The position numbers were made by a program, and so were the translations under genes. 64,000 nucleotides of DNA, from assembly GCA_016508695.1 (NCBI GenBank), contig VNKQ01000020.1:620001-684000 (forward strand). Reading direction: 5' to 3'. The DNA comes from Hyphodiscus hymeniophilus. Taxonomy: Eukaryota > Ascomycota > Leotiomycetes > Helotiales > Hyphodiscaceae. The first letter of the stretch is position 1. Every line of letters begins with the position of its first letter. Positions 46,388 to 57,606 of this stretch are shown here, in pieces. The notes under the pieces were generated by a model. It did not search any database. It was not told where the DNA came from and saw only the letters and a list, made by a program, of their open reading frames with translations.

Positions 46388-48217
46388 AACCAACTCTATC
46401 AATCGTTACATTGCCTGCTCCTACTTGTTTACAAACCATGGTATGCAATGACTACGAGGATGGAGTTCTCTACAGCAGCTGCCAAAAGTTTCGATATTAG
46501 GGACTCAGGGCGTTGTGATCCTCGCAAGACTTGAGAGAGATTGTAATCGAGGTGCTAGATTTTACCTGGATGTTTTTTTGAGGCTGGCGGGTCCAAAATC
46601 AAATGGTACGTTCTGATTTTGTGAGCGGATACTGCTTTTGGTTTGCAGTGATCGAGAGTGGTTGCATGCGCCTTTGTCACATTCTTTATATTCCTCTTAA
46701 AAGAACGAATTTGATTAACGTCCACCTTCCACTGGCCCATAGAGAGCCATCAAGACTCCACCCAACCATCCACTTCACCCTTCACTTCACCATGGCACCC
46801 ATAGAACCCAAGAAAATCAATCCCAGACTTCGCCAAGTCCTTGATCAATGGCCTTCATTTCTCTTTCACTGAAAAAGACCAGATGGCAGTTTAATATAAG
46901 CGGCAGAAACGGAGCAAATCGCCTCCCTCGTAGGGGGATCCCTTTGAGACGATAGGTAGCACATCAAATTTGATCAGGCAACCAACACTTTAAGAATTCC
47001 TTGAGTAAGTTGTCGTCACCAGCATCGAAGTCGGACTTTATGGCCTTCTCAATGTCTTTGCGATACAAGTGGTGTGAAAGCTTGTATGGTGGACGAATTC
47101 TGCCACATTCGCGAGCAGGAAATCAAATTCTGTCGCAGATATTTCTCGGCCCCGTGTAAGTCAATCCACAGAACTTCAAGGCGTTGCAATCCAGCGTCGC
47201 CATCGAAAACGTCGTCAAGATCTTTACAACCCCAGAGATCTTCTCCAACTTGATTCAAATTCCGCTCAATCTCTTGCAGGGCATGTTCCAACATCCTCGG
47301 TTGCTAACCACATTTAACGAAATCTGACTTAACCTGATTTCCGTCTGGATAGTACTTGAGGGGGAAAGCTGGAAGGGTGTCGATGCGCTTCATCCCCTGG
47401 AAGGATTAATTTCGTTGACATGCCGTCACGTGATCCTTAGCTCGTCAATCCATGCCGCGCTTGCCACGTTCGAAATCCTGGTCTGCGCAAACCGATCCGA
47501 CTACAATCCCGTGTTGGCCTTCGCGTTCTTGAACAGGACATGCAATCTGATGATGTCTGCTAGCAGAGAGGTGACTCTTATAATTTCGCAACCAACACCG
47601 ACTTTCCTGGACTTGGTTGAGAGGGCCGCCCGCGATACCCACGACAAAACGATCTCTGCGGGAGAGAAACTGGTCAAACTTGACTTCACCAGCAGTTGCG
47701 GAGATGTGCATAACGAATTCAAAACAAGTTATCTGGATAAGGTCGGTGACGCATACCATCTGTAGCGCTGGAGTTAATAATTTCCTCACAGATTGAACCC
47801 GGTTCCTCCACCGGTGCAATCCTCAATCCAAACAAAATCAAATCATGGTGGCAACCCACGCCATGGGTCTTGACCGGAGGGTCTTTTCGGATACCGAGCA
47901 AGATATCAGCTGTGGCAATCCCTTTGGAGAAAGTTGGAAAACCTAGAATCGAATACTATAACTCTCGGGGGTGGCATCGTCTGTAGATTGGAACGTAGGG
48001 TCGGTCATCTATCTGGCTGGCGATGCAAGCTTGATAACAGATGGTCGTGGGAACACGTCGTTCATACTCTTGATGTTTACAATGGACACCTGATACCTCC
48101 AGAATAATGGCAACTTCCATTTCCAGACGCAGAGGTATTGGACCATGTTGTTTCCGTCCATCCTTGGGTTTCATTCGCCCATTTATCATATGCTTGTGGA
48201 TATTGTGTTGTGAGTTG
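46388..48217. other. Region with open but unassigned frames
   Basis: Minus-strand ORFs at 47049-47294 (helical, EHALQEIERNLNQVGEDLWG) and 47719-47901 (KDPPVKTHGVGCHHDLILFG), and a plus-strand ORF at 47415-47765, look partly coding. I could not join them into one gene, and no domain is recognised. They may be remnants of another broken gene. Confidence 0.3.
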
Positions 48218-49955
48218 TCAGTGCGGCATCACCGATATATCCAGGCCAGGTGTCTGCGCCGGCTGTATTGTTGATTTGTCCAGTTCTCCAGGCATTGGTG
48301 AGAGCCACGTCATCATCGACATGTCCAGTTCCCCAGGCATTGGCACGAGTCCCGTCATCGTCGACATGTCCAGTTCCTCAGGCATTGGCACGAGTCCCGT
48401 CATCGTCGACATGTCCAGTTCCCCAGGCATTGGTACGAGCCCCGTCATCGTCGACATGTCCAGTTCCCCAGCCATTGGTGTGAGGGTCGTCATCGTCGAC
48501 ATGTCCAGTTCCTCAAAACCCCGCAATGGCCGAACTCGCTTGACTGGACGCACTGCATCGTCGGAATCATTACATCGCCTCTTTTCTTGAACTCCGTCCT
48601 CTAAGGAGCCTGGACCTTCTTCCACTTCCAAATACCTGAGGTATTGTATGACTGTCAAGCCTTCCATGTTGTGCTCTAGTTGGTGGAACTTCATGTGCCG
48701 TTGTATACTATCCGTTAGGCCGCTATGGGTAGCTTCAAGCTCGCGGTAACTCCAACCAAAGGCAACCAGACCAATAGCGAGGATTTGGCTAGCAAATGCA
48801 TCGAGTGCGCAATTTTGCTTGCGGGTTTGCTTGCGGGTTTGCTCATCGAGTCTTTGCAGATTGTCTTCCTGATATTTGAGTAGAACTTGTATATCGTCTT
48901 CGATGAGACGGTATTGCCAGCTTGAATGCCAATCAGCATTTTTCTGTTTATGAAGTCGAGCAACTTTGCCACTTACATAGCATCTACACCCGGACCAACT
49001 TGGAGAAGTAACCCTGGCCCACCATACCGAAGAAGTAGCATGTAGTTCCTGCTCTTCTTGACCATAGCCTTTACATCTTTCTTTTCCTTGCCAAATTTTT
49101 CAGCTGTCAAGAATGCAACGGTCTGCCGACCCCGACCGCTGCCTTGGCCTACTTTCCGGCTCAATGACTGTGCCATGCACTCAAACTCATGAGCAAAGTA
49201 AATGATGTAGAGGATATCAGCAAAGGGAAAGTAGTGCTGGATTGTAGCATATCCCTGAGACAAATCGTTGAGACGCGAGGTGGGCTCTGAGCCAGATCCA
49301 GCAAAAGTGCGTGACTATAGGCCCAAGACAGTAGTGAATATTCTTCGGTTGAGACTTGCCGATGGAATGAAGTTTTGAGTTGCCTCAACCAGATAACCGA
49401 TCCGTTTGGTATTGTCAGATCCAACCTCATTGCTGAAGTACTCGGCTGGATCAATTGGCGGGGAATAGTAGATGAGGAAGCTGATGATACTGCGGATGGC
49501 AGATCATGGTTAATAACATTCCGAGGTGGTGAGAGGTGACATAATGCCGACAGTGATGGATGAGTGGCCGGCGGGCAATCATTTACCTGTACCAAAGATG
49601 ATGAGGAGGTTGATGATGCAGCTGTTGACAGCGGATCACACGCGCTCGTTGACAGTGGCGGAGACACAGCCGGCGAGCCATCATTTTGGTTGGTTGAAGT
49701 GGGTGCCGCTGCTTCCGCTGAGAGGGGAGATGACGGTGGTACTGCCCACAGCTGGAAGTCAGATGGTTGTAGAAGTGTATCTGGATGAGTGATGCTCGCG
49801 GATACGGGATTCGGCTGTGAAGGAAATGCTGGACGGTACGAAGGCGGATGTGAGGACTTTGGGGAAAAGAAAAGTTGGCTGTAGTCCCTATCCGTTCCAC
49901 AAGAGATTGCGATCGTATCACCGTCCATTGATATGGGCGTGATGGTGGTGTCCAT
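48218..49955 (-). pseudogene. Conserved-looking orphan gene with 45-bp coding repeats; one in-frame stop
   Basis: The main frame reads YYSPPIDPAEYFSNEVGSDN, LVEATQNFIPSASLNRRIFT, then TVLGL-stop(TAG, 49315-49317)-SRTFAGSG. It continues SQGYATIQHYFPFADILYII, EFECMAQSLSRKVGQGSGRG, crosses a 56-bp intron (48921-48976; GTAAGT, CTGAT, TTCAAG), and goes on WQYRLIEDDIQVLLKYQEDN, a possible membrane segment (ASQILAIGLVAFGWSY) and a repeat tail (GELDMSTMTGLVPMP, six copies) to the stop at 48218. The first exon is ambiguous: an S/T/P-rich frame starts MDTTITPISMDGD at 49955, but the 96-bp intron after it (49491-49586) keeps frame only with another upstream frame. No family is recognised. The stop could be a recent nonsense mutation. 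Confidence 0.5.
48275..48510. repeat. 45-bp coding minisatellite, six units
   Basis: GACATGTCCAGTTCCCCAGG and close variants recur exactly every 45 bp (about 48275, 48320, 48365, 48410, 48455, 48500). On the minus strand they encode the 15-residue repeat GELDMSTMTGLVPMP. Units keep frame; changes are mostly single bases. Confidence 0.85.
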
Positions 49956-49984
49956 TTGGTTTTGGGAGAGAGGATGCGAAGGCT

Positions 49985-50043
49985 GCTAGATGACAGGGGA
50001 TTTAAGGGAGACTTTGTCTCCCTTAAATCCCCTGTCATCTAGC
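49985..50043. repeat. Perfect 28-bp inverted repeat (hairpin), 3-bp loop
   Basis: Left arm 49985-50012 begins GCTAGATGACAGGGG and ends GGGAGAC. The loop is TTT (50013-50015). The right arm 50016-50043 is its exact reverse complement. All 28 pairs match. It lies between the divergently transcribed genes at 48218-49955 (-) and 50483-53439 (+). Confidence 0.95.
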
Positions 50044-50112
50044 CGAGCCAGTCAGCACAAGCCCGGGTGGGGATCATCATCAAAGCGCATTACGCCAACA
50101 ACTTCAACTCAT

Positions 50113-50151
50113 ACTGGGTGACTAGGGCAGTAAGGGCCATGCACCCAGTTT
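50113..50151. repeat. Copy of the ACTGGGTG..CACCCAGT element
   Basis: On the minus strand this reads AAACTGGGTGCATGGCCC, then CTAGTCACCCAGT. Its ends are complementary, so the 39-bp unit can fold on itself. Related to both ends of the element at 54152-54404 and to 59141-59175. Confidence 0.7.
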
Positions 50152-50482
50152 CACATTGTGGATTCCTCCTATCGCGTTTTCTCAGCCAACCAGCGACTCC
50201 GTGATCGTGGCGCATCCCGTGGCTTCCCCAACGAGACCCTTTTCCTTCTATTGTTTGATGTATTCGCGGCTTGACCTGCAGATCTTCGGCCTGCCCTGTT
50301 CCTAATATGTAATATGAGATGTTGGGCGAACTACATTGCTTGGGTTCGCATTCATTGACCTTATAAATGATTAGGTTCTTGCAGGAAAGCATAGTTGGCC
50401 GCCTCGTTTTCTTCAAAAGACTGCATTCTTTGACCGCTTCTGCTGTTGAGGCTGCATACCTGCTGTGTTCTGTACATTCGAG

Positions 50483-53439
50483 ATGCATATATCTATCCCC
50501 GAACCGGGCGACCCTGGATTTTGGGTCTCACGTGGATTCCGACTGGTAAGGCTTGAACTTTCTTAAAGAACCTGTGACTAACAAATGACAGACCATCGAA
50601 CGAATCCCATTCGATGTCGATGAACTCATACGTACACCTCTGAGCAACAGACCATGGCAGCTGTACCGCGTACCCGCGGATCATATTGAGCCATTTGATT
50701 CCGATTGGAAACAAATATCATTGGCACCTGGAATACACGTTGCTGGAAAAAGCTATGACACGTATCGAGTTGCAATTGATGACTCGTATCTTCCGTGGCT
50801 TTCTGTCTCCAAATTTAAGTTTCAGCCCGACATCAATCCACTAAAGCCAGTAGACGGGGAGGTGTCGGTGTATGGCGAACGTGCGGCGACAAGGAACGCT
50901 ATTGTTCGCTTTCACCGAGACGCTTTGAAGGCAATCTCTTCTAGAAAAGGCCCTGAACTCGACTGTTGTTATCGGAACGTCGCCGAAGTGCTACATCAAG
51001 TAGCGCTTGAATGGGCTATCCTCAAGCGTGACCTGGTAACCGCATCCTAATATACTTACAGAATGGCACTAACTGTTGCCAGGCACTTAATCCTAAGGTC
51101 AAAACCAAATTCACCCAGCTGCTTCTATTCATTACTCTGAACTTGGTCAATGTCTACAACACGCCCCTTGTCCTCAATCTTCTTAGGAAAGATGAAGAAG
51201 AATTGCTCCACCCCCTTTGGGATATCTATTCGGATCCCTCTGCCTACATCACAAATCAAATTCCCAACTTCTCGTTGAAGGACGAACTCCTCGACCATCT
51301 AAACGCTGCAGAATTTCACAGACTTTCACTTGTCCGATCTTTGGCCGAAATTGCTGGAGCCAAGATAGAAGTGCGTCAATACAAGCTCGATCTGGATTAT
51401 ACATATAGTTACAATCACAATATACTCGGATGTATACTCGGCATCAGCGGGTCAAACCCTTTTGGTACCTTCGCCTCACAGAAAATGCTCGATGCTCTTT
51501 CAAAGTCCCCCGTCTTCTCCGGCGATACTATCCGCAAGCTGGATGTTGTGAAGCTGAGTGCTGAATTGATGGGCAGCCTTCCAATTGGGTTTCCAGATGG
51601 ACACTTGGTATGCTATTCAGTATAATAAACCTGAGCCCTTCTAATTTTTCTCTAGGATCTTCCGTTCGACGTTCGGAGCAAACTTACCTACGGGCAAGTA
51701 CAAATAATTCGCACAGAAATGTAAGTGCCACACGATAAATATTGAGAATGATGCTGATGAGGGACAGGTTGAATTTCTACTACGACCATCGTTCCCTCGA
51801 GACGCCAGAGAACGATGTACTAGTGCTTTTGACTTGGAACCCAATTAGGCACATTATTGACGAAGATCTGGTTGAATGGACAGCCTCAGTTGATGGTTGG
51901 AGGCTATATGAACGACTCATCAAAAGCATCCAGGTCTCTCAACCAAAAGAGCAGCTCGTATTGACCCTGGCGGCTTTGCTATGCTATCAGCGACTTTTTC
52001 CGCCGTCCACTCTGGATACTAACCACCCTATCAAATGGTCATACCAAGCAGACTTCGATGCTATTTTGAACGGCGAACGTCTCAGCAATGCGCGAACTGT
52101 CTTCGAGTATATGGCTATTTCGGTATTGAGGGTCTTTTGTACTGTCAATGGCAACCAGAAAATGCGTACATTTCTTGCCAGTGTACTCGACAAACAGCAG
52201 TTGCCCGTTCTGGAACCCTCTCACGAATCTTCAGATCAATATTGGGTATCCAGATTGGGGGTTGGATCAGCCCGTAAAGATGATGGATTGTCCCATAAGG
52301 ATGCCCACAAAATGGCGGAGAAGATAGTTGGGCCACCTAGAAGTGGTGAAGAGGCGACGGTCGAGGATATGGTCACACTCGACAATGGAGAGGAGGTGGT
52401 GGCGATGGCGCAGGAGTCGGCAGTGACAACCACAGATGAGCGCTGGGTGCTCGTCCCGGCTTTCCCTCCCGCTGTATTTCACTTAGATGCATACAAGCTC
52501 GTCTATGTGTCTCTGCCCAAAGTTCCGCCACACGAAAAGATCCTCAGTACGATCAATTTACCGAACGGCTCCTCGGTGGTGATTGTGCTAAGGTCATATG
52601 TCTCAGAGTTGGAACGGGATCTCGGTACCAGATGCTTTCCGTACAATGTTGAACCCAGCAGGGAAGATGTGGAGTTGCTGGGTCTCGTTGAGGCACAAAA
52701 TCGGCAGGTTGATGCACTTGCGAGAATGGCAATTGATGTTATGTTAAGAGACGACACGCTTGAAAAGGGGCTTTGGGTCTATGCCGAACCTCTCTGCGTC
52801 TTTAATCTCTTTATAACATGGTTAGAAGAAGTAGTCACACGATCAAAGGGGGGTTTACCTGCTTTTCCTGAGCTGACTGGAATCGAAAATGACCCGGAAT
52901 TGGGACGAATTCAACTGGATGGATACGACTTCGATTCATATACTCTCGTGAGGGTGTCTAATCTTGGACACTACGCACACCCTCTTGACAAGCTTGGGAA
53001 CTTCGACGAGATTCTCAGTATAGAGGAATTAGAAGATGGGTCCTGGGAGCTTCCTGTGCGCAAGTCATATCTACCCACGTTGAAGGACAAGCTCCGTGAG
53101 ATAGTCTCTGATTACATCATCGATCCGGATTGTGATCCCACGAAACCCAACGCAAGAGAAGTGGAGGAATTCGGTTATGAGACAGCGAGGATTCTGAGCA
53201 AGGATAAGTTTCACGACAGGGCAGAGCGCATGATACATGAAGCCTTCCCCAAGGCAGCCGCTTTTTACGATGAGTTGGCAATGCATTCTGGTTTGGAGAC
53301 GGCTATACTTGACAATGACGAGAACGAGATGGACATACTTGGGAATGAGGAGCAGGAAGATGAGGAGATGGTGGAAGAAAGCACGGGTGAGTGTTGGGTG
53401 ATGGTACAGACACTTCAACTCCAGTCGCTGGTGGTCTAA
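50483..53439 (+). CDS. Large conserved-looking protein of unknown function, 922 residues
   Basis: Five exons (50483-50545, 50592-51035, 51083-51607, 51656-51720, 51768-53439) with introns of 46-48 bp sum to 923 codons with no internal stop. This is strong evidence of a maintained gene. It starts MHISIPEPGDPGFWVSRGFR and continues FDVDELIRTPLSNRPWQLYR, WKQISLAPGIHVAGKSYD, a helical region (CYRNVAEVLHQVALEWAILK) and a long C-terminal half. That half has acidic stretches (EEATVEDMVTLDNGEEVVAM) and a final acidic tail (DILGNEEQEDEEMVEE). No signal peptide, clear membrane segments or nucleotide-binding motif. I do not recognise the family. It is divergent to the orphan gene at 48218-49955, with a hairpin between them. 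Confidence 0.75.
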
Positions 53440-54151
53440 CCGGTTGGAATACGTTCACAGTGGTGGCGATGGAGTATTCTTCTCTTGCTGCTGGTTTCCT
53501 CGCTGTATTGTTCCATTAGCAAATACATCCTGTCCTGGAATTATGCCATATGTCATGCACACAAATGAGGCATTACGAGCAATCAGAAGGGTTGATTGAT
53601 GATGAAAACTGTCATGGGCCTCAATAGGGCGGGGCTGACGACCCCGCATTCATGGGGTAGGTTAACACGTGACCGAAGCCAAGTCAGCATATTGCACATT
53701 CAAGGAAGATATTTCGCAAATCCACGCTCGAGCAGGTCATATGTGATTTCGCCGTTCTTGATAATTGACGTGAGATTCTGGGTCGTATCTGCGTATGTCT
53801 CTCAGGTAGTCGACAAGTAGACCGACAAGCTTTGAACTATTTTGGTCAAGGGTATCAATTCCATTTTGCGACGGCTCAAGCTCAGGAAGATAGTACCATC
53901 TACAAGTGAAGTAGACATGGTTTGTAATTTGTCCATAGAAGGAGGCGAGTACGAATCTGGCAATAGGGAATAAGGGGGATAAACGCTTGTTGCCTCGTTC
54001 TGTAGCTTCTCTCTTATACAGAGATAAAGTAGTGGTAAATTAAAACGAGGTATAAGCGACGGTAGTTATAGGATTCGTCCTACCAGCCAGGAGGTTGATG
54101 AATCGTGAGGCAGATATAACGTGGCAGCGGTAAGCAGGAATTATCCAGATG
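53440..54151. other. Intergenic
   Basis: No ORF above 75 codons with any feature. The 3' flank of the 922-residue gene. Confidence 0.4.
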
Positions 54152-54404
54152 TAAACTGGGTGCATGGCTCGTTATTACTATAGTCACCTAGACTTCAAAT
54201 GCCTTCCGCGTGTTAGAAAATGCATATTGACCTAGTTCAACGTAAGCGTGGCCACTTCCTATCTTGATGCATGCAATTCTGTGCCCTAGCTATAGCTGCA
54301 GCTGCAAAGTGCTCAAGTATTTTCGCGCCGGAACGGCTCGTACCATAGCTCGTTGGGTGCAATTCTGGGTTACTAGGAAAATAACGGGCTATGCACCCAG
54401 TTTA
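54152..54404. mobile_element. MITE-like element with 25-bp terminal inverted repeats
   Basis: Left end 54152-54176 (TAAACTGGGTGCATGGCTCG..) and right end 54380-54404 are inverted copies with 23 of 25 matches. Both ends are bounded by TA, as expected if the element inserts at TA like Tc1/mariner-derived MITEs. The 253-bp body has no ORF. Other single ends of the same kind lie at 50113-50151 and 59141-59175. Confidence 0.65.
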
Positions 54405-54594
54405 GGCGGCGTCGCCTCTATTTGGCCAGCCTTTCCATCACTACTCTTGATAATGCCCCCAGCAAAACCCCCTCCATGCACTGGCCCTCAGAAATTCATT
54501 TGTTAAGCCCTCTGTATATAAGCACACGTCTCATATGTATGATATTCAATTTGATACTGATTGTTTTAGTTGAATTGTTTGCCTGATTTTCAAA

Positions 54595-54936
54595 ATGTCT
54601 GGCTCAGGAGGATATTACAAGTACCGCTGCAAGTATTGGCTGACTTACAACTGCCCAAACTGGGTATGGGTGAATAATGCACCATGTGCTCATTGTTTGG
54701 TATGTCTGTCTTCCTTCGCTCTCCCTTCGGATTACTTACTCCTATAGGCGGACGGTCGGGATGAAGATAATGCAGATCCCCTGGCGGGACAGATAGTTGG
54801 TGGCTGCGCACAGGAGCAGATGGAGCGAGGTCTATTGGCTGTAGCTGGTCGGGCGGAAACAACTCAGTTATTCGTCCTATCATACATGATCAAGCTGGAT
54901 CAGATACTTGTCAATTGCGCAAATTCTCGGAGATAG
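54595..54936 (+). CDS. Small Cys/Trp-rich protein, 97 residues
   Basis: Two exons (54595-54699, 54748-54936) with a 48-bp intron (GTATGT..CCTATAG). The start MSGSGGYYKYRCKYWLTYNC, then PNWVWVNNAPCAHCLADG, places four Cys in C-x7-C-x10-C-x2-C spacing, which suggests a bound metal ion. The second half is a short helical tail. I believe similar short proteins with a YYKYRCKY..CPNWVWVNN core occur in other filamentous fungi, but have no function for them. There is no signal peptide, so it is not an obvious effector. The intron hides it from single-ORF gene finding. Confidence 0.65.
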
Positions 54937-56729
54937 CTGAATAATTAAATTCGTACGTGCTACACGAGTCCAAATAGTCTAATTTCTGGAATTTTGTAAC
55001 CAAGATTCTATCTTTTGCAGACGTTGAAGCCCAAACGCGCCAGGGTCGGTCTGTCTCTTCGGCAACCGTCGGGTTGCTGGGCAAATCACATGGTGTTGAG
55101 CCCCTCCACCTTCAAAGTCCCGAATTTCTCCAAGAAGTCGCAACCTCGAAGTAAAAGAGGTCAGATGCTATTTGAAGGTAAATGCACGCCCCGTTTGATA
55201 AGGCTAGTCCTTGTGGCGTTGGCGTTGGAGTAGATCTTCTCGGATGGCATGAAATGCTATGCAGTTTAGATTCACAGGAGGTTACCGGGAACCACGACCG
55301 ATCGACCCCTCCCGTGTTTTGCTCAACTGCGCTGCAAAGCAGCATAACTTGTCATGCCTTAGCTTCAATAAAAGCAACCTGCCCGGAAATGGATACGCTA
55401 GGGACCACTGCATTGCATGGCATCCAGAAAGAGCTCGTAGTCCAATCGCCTTGGTGGGGGGTTCAGGGGGCATTTGTGCTCTACTCAGCGCGCCGCCTTC
55501 ATGGTGCACTATAACAACATCTCCGGAGCCGAAACCTGCGCTGGACCGAAGGACAGAGGCACGTGTGGCAAGAGGCTCCCCACAGTTGTTAAATAGGAGA
55601 TGTTCTTTCCGCGCAGGCATTTTATAAGCTATAGTTGGGGAAATTCTGACATGTTTCTAGCTTTTCATACGGCACACAGATCTGGGCTGGAGGATGTAGT
55701 TTGACTTGAGGTTCTTGGAAAATGAGGGTGACCAGCTCTTTGCAGATACTCGCAACTCGAGAAACATAGTATTGCTTAATCGCCTCGTCCATGTTGGGCC
55801 ACGCCTTAGTAAGAGTCTGGCCAGCCAGACAAAGGCGAGCTTTGTCGAGAGAGGAGGATTCTGTCCCCGACGACCCAAGAATTGTCGTTGATCTCCCGTA
55901 TTGATTCATTAAGGGGTCGCGCTTCAACAAGCATTCTCAAACGTAGAAAGGACGGGTCTAAAGGCGACGAAATTATATAAGAACAGGCCAAAATGGATAG
56001 GATTGAACCAACAGATGGGGTGGAGTTGAATGTCAAAAGGCGAAAAGCTGCTATTTGTAGGAAAAAAAGCCTGCCTGCCGCGGCGGTCAGCAATTCATAG
56101 GGATTCGAAAATTAGATCGAAGCCAACTAGCCACATCTGCATAACCACAAAACCTCAAAGTGATCACGTGTAGATCTACTATTAATAGTTGCTTCGGTAG
56201 AACTTGCAGATCTTTGTAGTACAGATCCGAAGGCCCGGTGATACTCTTCATTCCACTTGGTTCTCGTTCTCATCACGTGGGTATTTTAGGCCTCAAGATA
56301 CTCAGTAATATCCAACAACCTTTCTTTAAATTAAGCTATCACTTTATTATAAATTAAATAAGTACTCTTACAATTCTCTAGTTCTAAATTTACGCCCGTT
56401 CTCAGCCTGAAAGTACTGAAGGCAGAATATATGAAGTGTGCTCGGCCATTGTCGGCTTGACGGAGCGAATCACATGGCATTGTACCCCACCACTTGGGAA
56501 AGTCCCGCAAAACCACAATTTTCTTCCGATGAGATAAACTGCCCCATTAACCACTTGGACTACAACCCAGAGACTATCCAAGGTAACGCTCGACAGCCGC
56601 ATGACTATATTTCGTGGTGATCCCCCGTTCTTCTGTTCGACAGCTCTTTCTCGATCGTCTATCTCGCGTTCTCGGTCTATCTTCTCGATTTAATCGCCTT
56701 CTCGAGCACAGAACACGTCTTTCTCTCAG
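54937..56729. other. Region with ambiguous ORFs
   Basis: Plus-strand 55259-55627 and minus-strand 55282-55620 are open over the same DNA, and minus-strand 55622-55930 follows. None has a recognisable domain. Two short stretches (about 55076-55125 and 56462-56508) resemble each other (..AATCACATGG.. to ..AAAGTCCCG). Confidence 0.3.
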
Positions 56730-57591
56730 ATGGCAGATATTCTAGGGCTTGCAAACATCACTAAAGAGGCGTTGATCGTCTCAAGAATACGGTTAGTTCA
56801 TACTCCGTTCTTAACGCCCCGGGCGACTTCTTGCTGATCCACGTAGTCATAATCAATTTCTCCTCGACTCCCAATTTCCTCCAGTAGACGAACGATCCCA
56901 TGGATTCAAAAAACTCTGCGCAATAATTGCAAAATACAACGTTCACAACCGATTCAGGCTGCGACGCCTTCATCGCCATATGACAATCCCTGGAGGGCAA
57001 GTACTATTAGGCACCAGTATAACGGAACTGCGCGGGTACTGGACCAGGCCTACTCGTATTTCCGACATCGATGTACACAAAGTCTCTGGCTACGAAATCT
57101 CGGCGGATAGCACTCGCTGTGCGAGCGAAGACGGAATAGGAAGTGCCCTTCTATACTCAGAGTTTCGTGAAGGTCTGCCAGTCAATATTGGAGACGTCGA
57201 TGGCAATTTCTTTAGGGAGTTCACCAACTGCCTTTGGATGGAGGAATTGTATAATACTTTCGGGCTTGAGGTAATACAAGGTCAACCTGGGAAAATGATT
57301 GAATTTCCATTTGATATCGGCCTCCTTTTGGTTGGAGAGGAGGAGGTGAGTGCAGAGTTGAGGCAAGGGACCGGGCAGTTCACTCTTCGAGTGACAGCGT
57401 GGGCTATCACGATCGATAATGGGACTGTCAAACACGGAGGAGAAAAATTTTGTCTGGAGGTACCAGGCGAAGAACCACCACACCGCACAACTATTGTTCC
57501 CGTTAAAGATGCGAGGGTGTCAGATATTGTAAAAAGCTTAAGAGATCAAGGTTATTTGGCAGGCGGAGTAGCTGACACCTTGGATTCATAG
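56730..57591 (+). CDS. Hypothetical protein, 268 residues
   Basis: Two exons (56730-56791, 56847-57591) with a 55-bp intron (GTTAGT, CTGAT, CGTAG) give 269 codons. It starts MADILGLANITKEALIVSRI, then RHNQFLLDSQFPPVDERSHG, FKKLCAIIAKYNVHNRFRLR, a Gly-rich strand (IPGGQVLLGTSITELRGYW) and an alternating strand-rich middle. The C-terminal KDARVSDIVKSLRDQGYLAG looks helical. No membrane segment or catalytic motif recognised. The clean splice and the closed neighbouring frames make it likely coding. It converges with the 407-residue gene, 15 bp apart. Confidence 0.6.
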
Positions 57592-57606
57592 ACTTAATCT
57601 GTATAT

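Noticed and set aside
48275..48510. Regularly spaced repeat that could suggest a CRISPR array
   Set aside because: The units are contiguous 45-bp coding repeats without unique spacers, in a eukaryotic context.
50090..50488. 132-codon minus-strand ORF
   Set aside because: Contains the repeat copy at 50113-50151 and overlaps the start of the well-supported 922-residue gene. It has no domain.
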